A DNA stretch of 9,582 bases from PALSA-660 sp036508075. GTDB taxonomy: Bacteria > Actinomycetota > Coriobacteriia > Anaerosomatales > PALSA-660. Shown piece after piece: positions 1 through 5,992 of the stretch (its first letter is position 1; each line of letters starts with the position of its first letter). Where the stretch lies: the NCBI GenBank assembly GCA_036508075.1, contig DATCIA010000043.1, positions 1-9,582 of the forward strand. Direction: 5' to 3'. The position numbers and the translations under genes were made by a program. The notes beneath the pieces are model-generated. The model saw nothing but the letters and a program-made list of their open reading frames with translations. It made no database searches and was not told the DNA's origin.

Positions 1-390
1 GACCTCGCCCTCCGGCAGTTCGGTCGCCTCGGCACGGACGAGCTCGATCTCAGGACGGCTCGTCACCACGCGGGTGAGCAGCTCGGCGAACGCGCCGCGG
101 TCGACCGCGAGCGCGCCTCCCGCCGCCACCGCGGTGGACCGCGCGCAGGCGAGGACGACACTTCCGAGGGAGCCGAGTTCGGACTTCAGCATCCCCGCCG
201 CCGTGTCGGGGTCATCGGACTTCAGGGAGTTCGAGCACACGAGTTCGCCGAGCAGACCTGTATGGTGCGCCGGCGCCGAGGCCGAAGGCCGCATCTCGAT
301 CAGACGAACGCCGATCCCGCGCACCGCGAGCTGGTAGGCCGCCTCGCTGCCCGCGAGTCCGCCGCCTATGACTGTGATCGTGCGTGGCAC
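1..390 (-). CDS. trmFO: TrmFO, folate/FAD-dependent tRNA (uracil-54-C5)-methyltransferase, N-terminal part (cut by window edge)
   Basis: This is the first 130 codons of a gene that runs off the left edge. TrmFO methylates U54 in the T-loop of tRNA, using methylenetetrahydrofolate as carbon donor and reduced FAD. The protein begins with a Rossmann FAD-binding signature (ITVIGGGLAGSEAA, residues 5-18), then IEMRP (31-35), PAHHT (40-44) and LVCSNSLKSDD (50-60). C52 sits in the segment that carries the catalytic cysteine near residue 51 in the Thermus enzyme. GGALAVDRGAFAE (91-103) is another family block. The start is GTG at 390: the family N-terminus begins here, and GGGAGA lies a few bases upstream. 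The gene follows dprA by 64 bases. In Firmicutes topA normally sits between dprA and trmFO, but here it is absent. The family call is very secure. Only the fragment is visible, so intactness cannot be judged. Confidence 0.95.
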   Translation of the reverse strand, partial: MPRTITVIGGGLAGSEAAYQLAVRGIGVRLIEMRPSASAPAHHTGLLGELVCSNSLKSDDPDTAAGMLKSELGSLGSVVLACARSTAVAAGGALAVDRGAFAELLTRVVTSRPEIELVRAEATELPEGEV

Positions 391-445
391 GCGGTCTCCC
401 GGTGGGCTGGTGGGGCGGCGCGTGGTGGTCCTCGCGCGCTGAACA

Positions 446-451
446 ATTGTA
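446..451 (-). promoter_or_regulatory. Possible -10 element for trmFO
   Basis: The minus strand reads TACAAT here, five of six matches to the sigma-70 -10 consensus, in the only AT-rich patch of the dprA-trmFO gap. I find no convincing -35 hexamer at 16-18 bases upstream, where the sequence is dprA coding DNA. A start point about 50 bases before the trmFO GTG would result. The call is weak, and trmFO may simply be read through from dprA. Confidence 0.3.
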
Positions 452-454
452 GCG

Positions 455-1354
455 TCAGCGCGGTCGACACGGACCGTATCTCCCGTCGGGATAGCGCGCG
501 ACGCGACCGTCGGCTTCCAGGCGCGCCACTGCGAGCATCACGGCCCCAGCGTCGAGCGCCAGTGCGGTCGCAAGGGCGTCGGGCGCCATCGGTTGCGCGA
601 GCAGGGCGCACAGGACCGGGTCGGACGACGGGGGCGAGAGCGGTGTCAGGTCTGCATCACCGGGAGCGCACCGGCGCGGCATCGGCTCGATGAGGCCTGC
701 GCCCGCCATGGAATCGAGCAGGTCCTCCACGCAGCAGATGGGTGCGGCGCCCTGACGTATCAGCCGATTGCAGCCCGCTGATCCGTGGAAGAACACGCTC
801 CCCGGAACTGCGAGGACGTCGCGCCCCGCATCGAGGGCGTGGTCCGCGGTCGAGAATGTGCCGCTCGGCAGAGCGGCCTCGACGACGAGGACCGCGGAAG
901 CCAATCCTGCGATGATGCGGTTGCGCGCCGGGAAGTGCCCGCGCGCCGGCGGCATCCCCCACTCGAACTCCGAGACGACCGCTCCCCTACCGGCTCGGAG
1001 GATCGCCAAGGTCTCCCGGCTGCGCGCCGGGTAGTCCACGTCGGCGCCGCAGCCCAGGACGGCCACCGTTGTCCCGCCGGCCTCGAGCGTCGCGCGGTGG
1101 GCGGCGAGATCGCAGCCCATGGCGCCGCCGGAGACGACCACGACCCCGGCGTCGGCCGCACAGCGTGCGAACACCGAGGCGCAGTCCAGGCCGTACGGCG
1201 TCGCCTTTCTCGAGCCGATGATCGCCAGCCCCGGGCGCAGGGCGGTGGGATCGCCGAACCCGTACAGGATGCGAGGAGGGCGCGGAGTGAGCGCCAGCTG
1301 GGGCGGATAGCCGTCGTCCCCAAGACGCACGACGAACCGCGTGTCGCCGCTCAT
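455..1354 (-). CDS. dprA: DprA, DNA-processing protein / RecA loader for natural transformation
   Basis: The protein has 299 residues. DprA binds incoming single-stranded DNA in the cytoplasm and loads RecA during natural transformation. The Rossmann-like core shows GSRKATPYG (47-55), SGGAMGCD (75-82, usually SGGARGID), AVLGCG (98-103), GHFPARNRIIAGL (139-151) and SGTFSTADHAL (164-174). The C-terminus (about 246-296) looks like the winged-helix domain common in the family. The protein starts almost directly at the segment leading into the Rossmann fold (DDGYPPQL, 13-20), so the N-terminal SAM/HhH-like region of many DprAs is missing. The ATG at 1354 overlaps the comM stop by four bases (ATGA), which fixes the start and implies translational coupling. 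An open frame continues upstream, but there it only shadows comM. The stop is followed by a 64-base gap before trmFO. Confidence 0.95.
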   Translation of the reverse strand: MSGDTRFVVRLGDDGYPPQLALTPRPPRILYGFGDPTALRPGLAIIGSRKATPYGLDCASVFARCAADAGVVVVSGGAMGCDLAAHRATLEAGGTTVAVLGCGADVDYPARSRETLAILRAGRGAVVSEFEWGMPPARGHFPARNRIIAGLASAVLVVEAALPSGTFSTADHALDAGRDVLAVPGSVFFHGSAGCNRLIRQGAAPICCVEDLLDSMAGAGLIEPMPRRCAPGDADLTPLSPPSSDPVLCALLAQPMAPDALATALALDAGAVMLAVARLEADGRVARYPDGRYGPCRPR

Positions 1355-2826
1355 GAGAACGCCCGGTAGCACGAGGCCTCGAGGACGTGCTCCTCTGTGA
1401 CGCGGACCGCGTCCGCGAGGTCCGCGATCGTGCGCGCCACGCGGAGCAGCCGTGTGACCCCGCGTCCGGACAGCCTGTGGACGCGGGCCGCGCGCTCGAC
1501 GGCCCTTCGCGCGACGGCGTCCAGCGCGCAGGCGCGCAGCAGCGCTGCCCCTGCGCCGACGGGCGCGCCGCATTCGCGATGGCGACCGCGCTCGCGCGCG
1601 GCGCACACGCGTTCACGCACCGATCGGCTGGGTTCGTCCTGAGTCTGGCGAAGCAGGCAACCGGGATCGATGCGGTCGACCCGGAGCGTCATGTCGATCC
1701 GGTCCATGAGCGGTCCGCCGATGCGCGTCCGATAGCGGTCGATCGCCGCGGGCGGGCACGTGCACGGTCGAACGAGGTCCCCGAGGAACCCGCACGGGCA
1801 GGGGTTCATCGCCGCGACGAGTGCGAAGCGCGCGGGATAGCGGACCCTGCCCTCGGCGCGGACCAGCGTCAGGTAGCCGTCCTCGAGTGGCTGACGCAGC
1901 GCTTGCAACGCAGCCGGCGAGAACTCCGGGACCTCGTCGAGGAAGAGCACGCCGTTGTGCGCGAGGCTCGCCTCGCCCGGGCGTGGCGGAGAGCCCCCTC
2001 CGACCAGTCCCGCGGTGGACGCGGTGTGGTGGGGTGCCCGGAACGGCCTCTCCCCCGCCAGGAGTGACTCGACATCGAGTCCCGCGACGGAGTGCACCAC
2101 TGCACTCTCGATCGCCTCCGCTGCGGTCAGGGGCGGCAGGATGCCCGGGAGCCGGCGCGCGAGCATCGTCTTTCCCGCTCCCGGTGGCCCGACGAACAGC
2201 ACCCCGAGGCCGCCTGCGGCCGCGATCTCGAGCGCTCGCTTGGCCGCGGGCTGTCCGTGGACTTCGGCCAGGTCCGGCCCGTCGGTGCCTCGGTTCGCGT
2301 CGCGCGTGTCCGCGCGTCGGGGATCCGGCAGTCCGGCCCTCAGCGTAGAGAGCGTCTTCAGCGGCCGGGCTGAGACGCCTGCGACAGCGCTCACGGTCGA
2401 CAGGGCGTCTTCCGAGAGCAGGAGGGGCAGGCCTCTGCGGTCCGCGGCGATCGCGTGTGCCAGGAGACCGGGCACGGGCCTGACCCCGCCGTTGAGCGCG
2501 AGTTCGCCGACTGCCACAGCGTCCGCCGCGCCGCGTGGGACCTGCCCGGTCGCGGCGAGGATCCCCAGCGCGATCGGCAGGTCGAAACCCGTCCCATGCT
2601 TGCGGATCGGCGCGGGCGCCAGGTTCACGGTCACGCGTGCGCTGGGGAAGTCGAAGCCGCACGCACGTAGGGCCGCTCGGACGCGGTCGCGCGCCTCGAG
2701 CACCGCCGTGTCTCCGAGCCCGACGATCGAGAAGGCCGGAAGACCCGTTGAAACGTCGACCTGGACCTCGACCGCGACCGCGTCGACTCCGACGATCGTC
2801 GACGAGGCGACGACGGCCTGGGTCAC
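1351..2826 (-). CDS. comM: ComM/YifB family Mg-chelatase-like AAA+ ATPase
   Basis: The protein has 491 residues, normal for the family. In proteobacteria ComM is a hexameric helicase that promotes branch migration when transformed DNA is integrated; in actinobacteria the role is assumed by homology. The N-terminal part has the Lon-protease-like ChlI fold (TGLPAFSIVGLGD 27-39, VTVNLAPAPIRKHG 65-78). The AAA+ domain has Walker A GPPGAGKT (213-220), RAPHHTAS (263-270), Walker B VLFLDE (293-298) and GPLMDRID (371-378). Four cysteines, C343, C345, C355 and C357, form a likely zinc site. The C-terminal Mg-chelatase helical domain ends near residue 488 with RVARTIADLAD (462-472). The start is GTG at 2826, overlapping the yraN stop by four bases (GTGA); the stop overlaps the dprA start. 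All ATPase residues are present. Assignment to the family is secure; the role in transformation is inferred from the neighbouring dprA. Confidence 0.95.
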   Translation of the reverse strand: MTQAVVASSTIVGVDAVAVEVQVDVSTGLPAFSIVGLGDTAVLEARDRVRAALRACGFDFPSARVTVNLAPAPIRKHGTGFDLPIALGILAATGQVPRGAADAVAVGELALNGGVRPVPGLLAHAIAADRRGLPLLLSEDALSTVSAVAGVSARPLKTLSTLRAGLPDPRRADTRDANRGTDGPDLAEVHGQPAAKRALEIAAAGGLGVLFVGPPGAGKTMLARRLPGILPPLTAAEAIESAVVHSVAGLDVESLLAGERPFRAPHHTASTAGLVGGGSPPRPGEASLAHNGVLFLDEVPEFSPAALQALRQPLEDGYLTLVRAEGRVRYPARFALVAAMNPCPCGFLGDLVRPCTCPPAAIDRYRTRIGGPLMDRIDMTLRVDRIDPGCLLRQTQDEPSRSVRERVCAARERGRHRECGAPVGAGAALLRACALDAVARRAVERAARVHRLSGRGVTRLLRVARTIADLADAVRVTEEHVLEASCYRAFS

Positions 2827-3191
2827 GGCGTCGCCTCGAACGCGGCCCGATAGTGCCGCAGCAGCGCGCGGTCGTCGGCGATGACCCTGATCGCGACGAC
2901 GTCGAACCGCACGTGCCCGTCGTGTTCCGCTGCGTCCGATGAGAGGTACGCCCGCGCGAGGCGGACGATGCGACGCTGCTTGGCGGGCGAGACGGCCTCC
3001 TCGGCGGTCCCCGCCCGCTCGGACCGACGGGTCTTCACCTCGACGAACACGAGGGCGTCGCCGTCACGCGCGACGATGTCGAGCTCCCCCGAGGCGGACC
3101 TCCAGTTGCGAGCCTCGATCGTCATGCCGATACGTTCCAGGAACGCGGCTGCCGCGTCCTCGCCCCTGCGGGCGATCTCCATGCGATCCAT
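2823..3191 (-). CDS. yraN: YraN/UPF0102 family endonuclease-fold protein
   Basis: The protein has 122 residues, typical of UPF0102. The fold is that of PD-(D/E)XK/Holliday-junction-resolvase-like nucleases, but no settled physiological substrate is known to me. Visible are ARRGEDAAAAFLE (7-19), ARNWRS (27-32), GELDIVARD (35-43), FVEVKTR (49-55) and RFDVVAI (95-101). The acidic and lysine residues of the nuclease core (E36, D38, E51, K53) are all kept, which suggests an active site. ATG at 3191 is chosen because a perfect Shine-Dalgarno lies six bases upstream and the family N-terminus starts here. ATG at 3182 would be too far from that site, and upstream starts would add an unrelated Gly-rich tail. 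It is the first of three coupled genes (yraN, comM, dprA). The same trio occurs in mycobacteria, which points to a DNA-processing role. Confidence 0.92.
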   Translation of the reverse strand: MDRMEIARRGEDAAAAFLERIGMTIEARNWRSASGELDIVARDGDALVFVEVKTRRSERAGTAEEAVSPAKQRRIVRLARAYLSSDAAEHDGHVRFDVVAIRVIADDRALLRHYRAAFEATP

Positions 3192-3197
3192 GACCGC

Positions 3198-3206
3198 ATC
3201 ACCTCC
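3198..3206 (-). promoter_or_regulatory. Perfect 9-base Shine-Dalgarno of yraN
   Basis: The minus strand reads GGAGGTGAT, fully complementary to the 16S rRNA 3' end, six bases before the ATG at 3191. This decides the yraN start among several in-frame candidates. It suggests strong initiation for the first gene of the yraN-comM-dprA set. Confidence 0.85.
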
Positions 3207-3222
3207 GCCACCCATCGTGGCG
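3206..3222 (-). repeat. Inverted repeat abutting the yraN ribosome binding site
   Basis: The minus strand reads CGCCAC, a 5-base loop, then GTGGCG: a perfect 6-bp stem whose 3' arm shares its last G with the Shine-Dalgarno. A second small inverted repeat (GAAGC/GCTTC, 3224-3240) lies just upstream. They could affect ribosome access or RNA stability. Chance is possible in such GC-rich sequence. Confidence 0.4.
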
Positions 3223-3286
3223 AGAAGCACTTACCGCTTCCTGAACTTCGGCTGACCGATCCCGGACTGCGACAGGTTCGCATGCC

Positions 3287-4084
3287 CTAGAAGAGGGCGC
3301 CCCAGTCCGAACACGGTGAGAAGGAACGACGATGAACGTCCGACGGCCCGACCGAGCGGATCCGCTCGAGATGGTCGGGCGAACCGTAGCCGCGGTTGCC
3401 CTCGAACCCGTATCCGGGGTACCCGATCGCGAGGTCGGCCATGAGCGCGTCGCGGGTGACCTTGGCGATGACGGATGCCGCCGCTATGCACGCCACCAGC
3501 GAGTCCCCCCGCACCACGGTCGTCACGGCCGGACCCAGCCCGCGCCCGTCGTTGCCGTCGACGAGCACGTGGTCGAAGGGTGTGCCCAGGCCTTCGAGCG
3601 CGCGTCGCCATGCGAGGCGCGTCGCGGGGCCGATCCCGATCGCGTCTATCTCGTCAGGCCCCGCATGGGCCACCGACCAGGCCAATGCCTGCTCACGCAC
3701 CCGCGCTGCGACGCGCTCACGCGCGTCGCGGGAGAGCCTCTTGGAGTCGTCGAGTCCGTCGATCCGGACGTCCGCGCGCAGAATGACCGCGCCGGCAGTC
3801 ACGGGTCCCGCCAGCGCTCCCCTGCCGACCTCGTCGACGCCCGCGACGACCGCGATGCCTCGCGCGTGCAGCTCGCGCTGCATCTCCATAAGCAGGCCCA
3901 GTCGCGCCGACTCGGCCTCGACACGTCGCTCGCGCGCTCGCGTCGCGGCCAGGAGCTCCTGCGCGCCCGCGCGCGGGTCGTCAGCCAGGGCACGCAACAG
4001 CGCCGCGAGTTCGTCGCCCGAGGCCTCGGCGAGTCCCGCCCGGAGCGTCGCGAGGGAGGGCGCTGATTCGCTCACGACGCCCAC
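3287..4084 (-). CDS. rnhB: Ribonuclease HII
   Basis: The protein has 265 residues. RNase HII cuts RNA in RNA-DNA hybrids and, above all, at single ribonucleotides misinserted into DNA. The catalytic core starts near residue 78. It shows AGVDEVGRG (81-89; D84 and E85 bind metal), DDSKRLS (112-118), VDGN (175-178; D176), SVIAKVTRD (204-212; D212) and the C-terminal GNRGYGSPDHLE (229-240) and HRRSFSPC (251-258). All four acidic catalytic residues are present. Residues 1-75 form a charged helical extension before the catalytic core, as in the longer Gram-positive enzymes. The start is uncertain: GTG at 4084 is used, but GTG at 4075 is equally possible and neither has a strong ribosome binding site. 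The gene follows rplS after a strong hairpin, so its expression may depend on read-through. A 95-base gap separates it from yraN. Confidence 0.94.
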   Translation of the reverse strand: MGVVSESAPSLATLRAGLAEASGDELAALLRALADDPRAGAQELLAATRARERRVEAESARLGLLMEMQRELHARGIAVVAGVDEVGRGALAGPVTAGAVILRADVRIDGLDDSKRLSRDARERVAARVREQALAWSVAHAGPDEIDAIGIGPATRLAWRRALEGLGTPFDHVLVDGNDGRGLGPAVTTVVRGDSLVACIAAASVIAKVTRDALMADLAIGYPGYGFEGNRGYGSPDHLERIRSVGPSDVHRRSFSPCSDWGALF

Positions 4085-4100
4085 CCGGGTCCGGAAACGC

Positions 4101-4135
4101 AGACGCGCCCCTCGCCCTTTGGCGGGAGCGCGTCT
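4101..4135 (-). terminator. Strong stem-loop after rplS, terminator or attenuator
   Basis: On the minus strand the arms AGACGCGCTCCCGCC and GGCGAGGGGCGCGTCT pair around the loop AAAG, giving about 15 bp with one G-T pair and one bulged A. It lies 32 bases after the rplS stop and 16 bases before the rnhB start. The following sequence has only three T residues (GCGTTTCC), so it lacks the classic U-tract, as is common in high-GC actinobacteria. Likely roles are partial termination or protection of the rplS mRNA 3' end, which would reduce rnhB relative to rplS. Confidence 0.6.
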
Positions 4136-4167
4136 GATGCAGTGACGTTGCGGGTCACAGGGAACGC

Positions 4168-4512
4168 CTAGTAGCGCTTCTCCTTGAGGCGGGCCTGCTT
4201 GCCGACCTTGTCGCGGAGGAAGTACAGCTTCGAGCGCCTGACCTTGCCGCGGCTGATGACCTCGACCTTGTCGATCTTGGGCGAGTGCACGGGGAACATG
4301 CGCTCGACGCCGACCGCGAACGAGATCTTGCGGACGGTGAAGGTCTCGCGGGCACCGGCGCCGTGGCGACGGATGACGACGCCCTGGAAGACCTGGATGC
4401 GCTCACGCGTGCCTTCGATGATGCGGTAGTGCACCTTGACGGTGTCACCGACCTGGAAACCTGACCTGTCCTCGCGCAGCTGCTGCGCTTCGAGTGCCTT
4501 GATGTGATCCAT
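4168..4512 (-). CDS. rplS: 50S ribosomal protein L19
   Basis: The protein has 114 residues, the standard L19 length. L19 sits at the 30S-50S interface of the ribosome. The sequence follows the family from end to end: MDHIKALEAQQLRED (1-15), FQVGDTVKVHYRIIEG (19-34), RIQVFQGVVI (38-47), TFTVRKIS (57-64), GVERMFPVHSP (67-77) and SKLYFLRDKVGKQARLKEK at the C-terminus. ATG at 4512 matches the family start, with AAGGA about 12 bases upstream. An in-frame GTG at 4560 would add 16 residues with no family match. It lies downstream of its own promoter and upstream of a strong hairpin, so it can be transcribed separately from the trmD cluster. In mycobacteria lepB follows rplS; here lepB precedes it. 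Identification is certain. Confidence 0.98.
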   Translation of the reverse strand: MDHIKALEAQQLREDRSGFQVGDTVKVHYRIIEGTRERIQVFQGVVIRRHGAGARETFTVRKISFAVGVERMFPVHSPKIDKVEVISRGKVRRSKLYFLRDKVGKQARLKEKRY

Positions 4513-4545
4513 GACTTCGTCTCGTCCTTCGTCTGCGGTAAGCGA

Positions 4546-4561
4546 GGTGCATATGCGCACC
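4546..4561 (-). repeat. Small hairpin in the rplS leader
   Basis: The minus strand reads GGTGC, loop GCATAT, GCACC in the untranslated leader between the predicted promoter and rplS. The stem is only 5 bp. Leader structures that respond to L19 are known in some other bacteria, but I see no match to one. Treat this as a possible structure only. Confidence 0.25.
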
Positions 4562-4584
4562 GGGCGGTAGTGACACGAGTGGAC

Positions 4585-4613
4585 AGTATAGCGGCGGTTC
4601 GGGCGCCAGGCAA
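4585..4613 (-). promoter_or_regulatory. Sigma-70-type promoter for rplS
   Basis: The minus strand has TTGCCT at 4608-4613 (four of six matches to the -35 consensus), a 17-base spacer, then TATACT at 4585-4590 (five of six matches to -10). It lies in the 141-base gap between lepB copy B and rplS and would start transcription near 4578, giving a leader of about 65 bases. The -10 box is a clear AT-rich island in GC-rich sequence. Good position and spacing support it. Confidence 0.65.
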
Positions 4614-4653
4614 CGGTGAACAGCGACCGGGCCGCGGGGAGTGCGCGAACGCG

Positions 4654-5238
4654 CTAGCGCAGCTCGCCGATCCGGGCCCACGGCCAGTAGATGTAGAACG
4701 CGCGGCCATGGACGGAGGAGAGCGGTACCGGACCGAACCAGCGGCTGTCCTGGCTCTGCGTGCGGTTGTCCCCCATGACCCAGACGGAGTCCGACGGGAT
4801 CTTCACCGGGAAGGTGACGTTGCTGCCCGGCAGCAGGTCGCTGGGCTGCCCGTGCGTGTAGGACTCGACCAGGGGCGTGCCATCGACCACGACCTTGCCG
4901 TCCTTGAGATCGACGGTCTGGCCGCCGACTGCGATGACCCGCTTGATCAGCGTCCCGACCTGGCCCGCGGGATCGTCGAGGACGACGATGTCGGTGTACT
5001 GCGGCTTCGAGAAGCGGTAGATGAACTTGTTGGCGAGCACCTGGTCGCTCAGCTGGATCGTCGGGAGCATCGAGCCGGTCGGCACCACGAACGGCTGGAT
5101 CACCCAGGTGCGGACGGCCTGAGCCACGAGGAATGCGATCGCCAAAGTCGCGAGGAACTCGAGTATCTGGCGCAGCGCACCGGGGCGCGGCGCCGGTGCG
5201 GTCTCGTCGGCCTGGGCCGGTGTGGTCTCGTCGCTCAC
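4654..5238 (-). CDS. lepB: Type I signal peptidase (copy B, in the trmD-rplS interval)
   Basis: The protein has 194 residues. It cleaves signal peptides from exported proteins on the outer face of the membrane with a Ser-Lys dyad. A short Pro/Thr/Glu-rich cytoplasmic tail (1-20) precedes one membrane segment (about 25-47), then VVPTGSMLPT (51-60) with nucleophile S56, LIKRVIAVGG (97-106) with general base K99, and VMGDNRTQSQDSRWFG (154-169). The catalytic set is complete, and the single N-terminal membrane anchor is of the Gram-positive kind. The GTG at 5238 overlaps the trmD stop (GTGA), and GGAGG lies five bases upstream inside trmD, so it is probably coupled to trmD. A second signal peptidase lies at 8783-9379; the two share motifs but differ elsewhere, so they are old paralogs rather than a recent duplication. 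Confidence 0.95.
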   Translation of the reverse strand: MSDETTPAQADETAPAPRPGALRQILEFLATLAIAFLVAQAVRTWVIQPFVVPTGSMLPTIQLSDQVLANKFIYRFSKPQYTDIVVLDDPAGQVGTLIKRVIAVGGQTVDLKDGKVVVDGTPLVESYTHGQPSDLLPGSNVTFPVKIPSDSVWVMGDNRTQSQDSRWFGPVPLSSVHGRAFYIYWPWARIGELR

Positions 5239-5987
5239 TCGTCCTCCGAATGTCGGTTCAGCGCGTCATCGAGTGCTGCGCGCTCGTTGTCTGACAGTAC
5301 GACGTCTCCGGTCTCGAGGAGGTCGGGGCGTCGGAGTGCAGTCCTCAGCAGAGCCTGGTCGCGGCGCCACCGTGCGATCTTGCCGTGGTCGCCGGAGCGC
5401 AGGATCTCAGGCACGACCATGCCACGATACTCCGACGGGCGCGTGTAGTGAGGATACTCGAGGAGCCCCGTCGTGAACGACTCGTCCTCGACCGAGGTCT
5501 CCCCTCCCAGCACTCCGGGCAGGAGCCTGGTTACGGCGTCGGCCACGACCATCGCAGCGAGTTCGCCACCGGTGAGCACGTAGTCTCCGATGGAGAGCTC
5601 GAGGTCGGCCAGGGAGCGGGTGCGCTCGTCGAAGCCCTCGTAGCGCCCACAGACGATGAGCAGGCGCTCGCGCGTGGCGAGCTCCTCCGCCCTGGACTGT
5701 GAGAACCGCTCGCCCTGGGGGCTCATGAGGATGACGAGCGGGAGACGCGGATCCAGTGCCGTGACCGTCTCGATCGCGTCGAAGACCGGCTCGGGGCGCA
5801 ACACCATACCCGACCCGCCCCCGTACGGCGAGTCGTCGATCTGCCGGTGGACGCCGGGCAACGCCCAGTCGCGGAGGTCGTGGGCGAAGAACTCGAGCGC
5901 GCCCTTGGCCTGTGCGATGCCGAGCATCCCCGAACCCATGACGGGCTGGAAGACCTCGGGGAACGCGGAGACTACGTCGACACGCAT
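5235..5987 (-). CDS. trmD: tRNA (guanine-37-N1)-methyltransferase TrmD
   Basis: The protein has 250 residues. It is a SPOUT-family trefoil-knot enzyme that uses S-adenosylmethionine to make m1G37 next to the anticodon, which prevents +1 frameshifting. Seen are YGGGSGMVLRP (55-65), SPQGE (89-93), CGRYEGFDER (113-122), SIGDYVLTGGE (132-142), R154 and HYTRP (180-184). At residue 169, where the E. coli and Haemophilus enzymes have the catalytic general base Asp169 (EDSF), this protein has Glu (DESF). The alignment with E. coli needs no gap and the numbering coincides. The start is ATG at 5987, five bases after the rimM stop, with GAGG upstream. The gene sits in the conserved rpsP-khpA-rimM-trmD operon; its stop overlaps the start of lepB copy B. 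The family is certain; the effect of the Glu is unknown. Confidence 0.97.
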   Translation of the reverse strand: MRVDVVSAFPEVFQPVMGSGMLGIAQAKGALEFFAHDLRDWALPGVHRQIDDSPYGGGSGMVLRPEPVFDAIETVTALDPRLPLVILMSPQGERFSQSRAEELATRERLLIVCGRYEGFDERTRSLADLELSIGDYVLTGGELAAMVVADAVTRLLPGVLGGETSVEDESFTTGLLEYPHYTRPSEYRGMVVPEILRSGDHGKIARWRRDQALLRTALRRPDLLETGDVVLSDNERAALDDALNRHSEDE

Positions 5988-5992
5988 GGGCC

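Noticed and set aside
1355..1606. N-terminal extension of the dprA frame (to 383 codons)
   Set aside because: The extra segment is an Arg-rich out-of-frame shadow of comM. The ATGA overlap and the start of family similarity support ATG at 1354.
1955..2884. 309-codon open frame on the plus strand
   Set aside because: It is antisense to comM, has low-complexity Ser/Ala/Arg composition and no recognisable domain, while comM is intact on the other strand.
4513..4560. Upstream GTG start for rplS adding 16 residues
   Set aside because: The added residues have no counterpart in L19, and the GTG lies inside a small leader hairpin without a ribosome binding site.
4643..4654. Small GCGC/GCGC inverted repeat at the end of lepB copy B as a terminator
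   Set aside because: Only four base pairs, overlapping the stop codon, and expected by chance in this composition.
4504..5448. 314-codon open frame on the plus strand
   Set aside because: It spans the rplS promoter, lepB copy B and part of trmD in antisense, with no motif. These three are clearly real on the minus strand.
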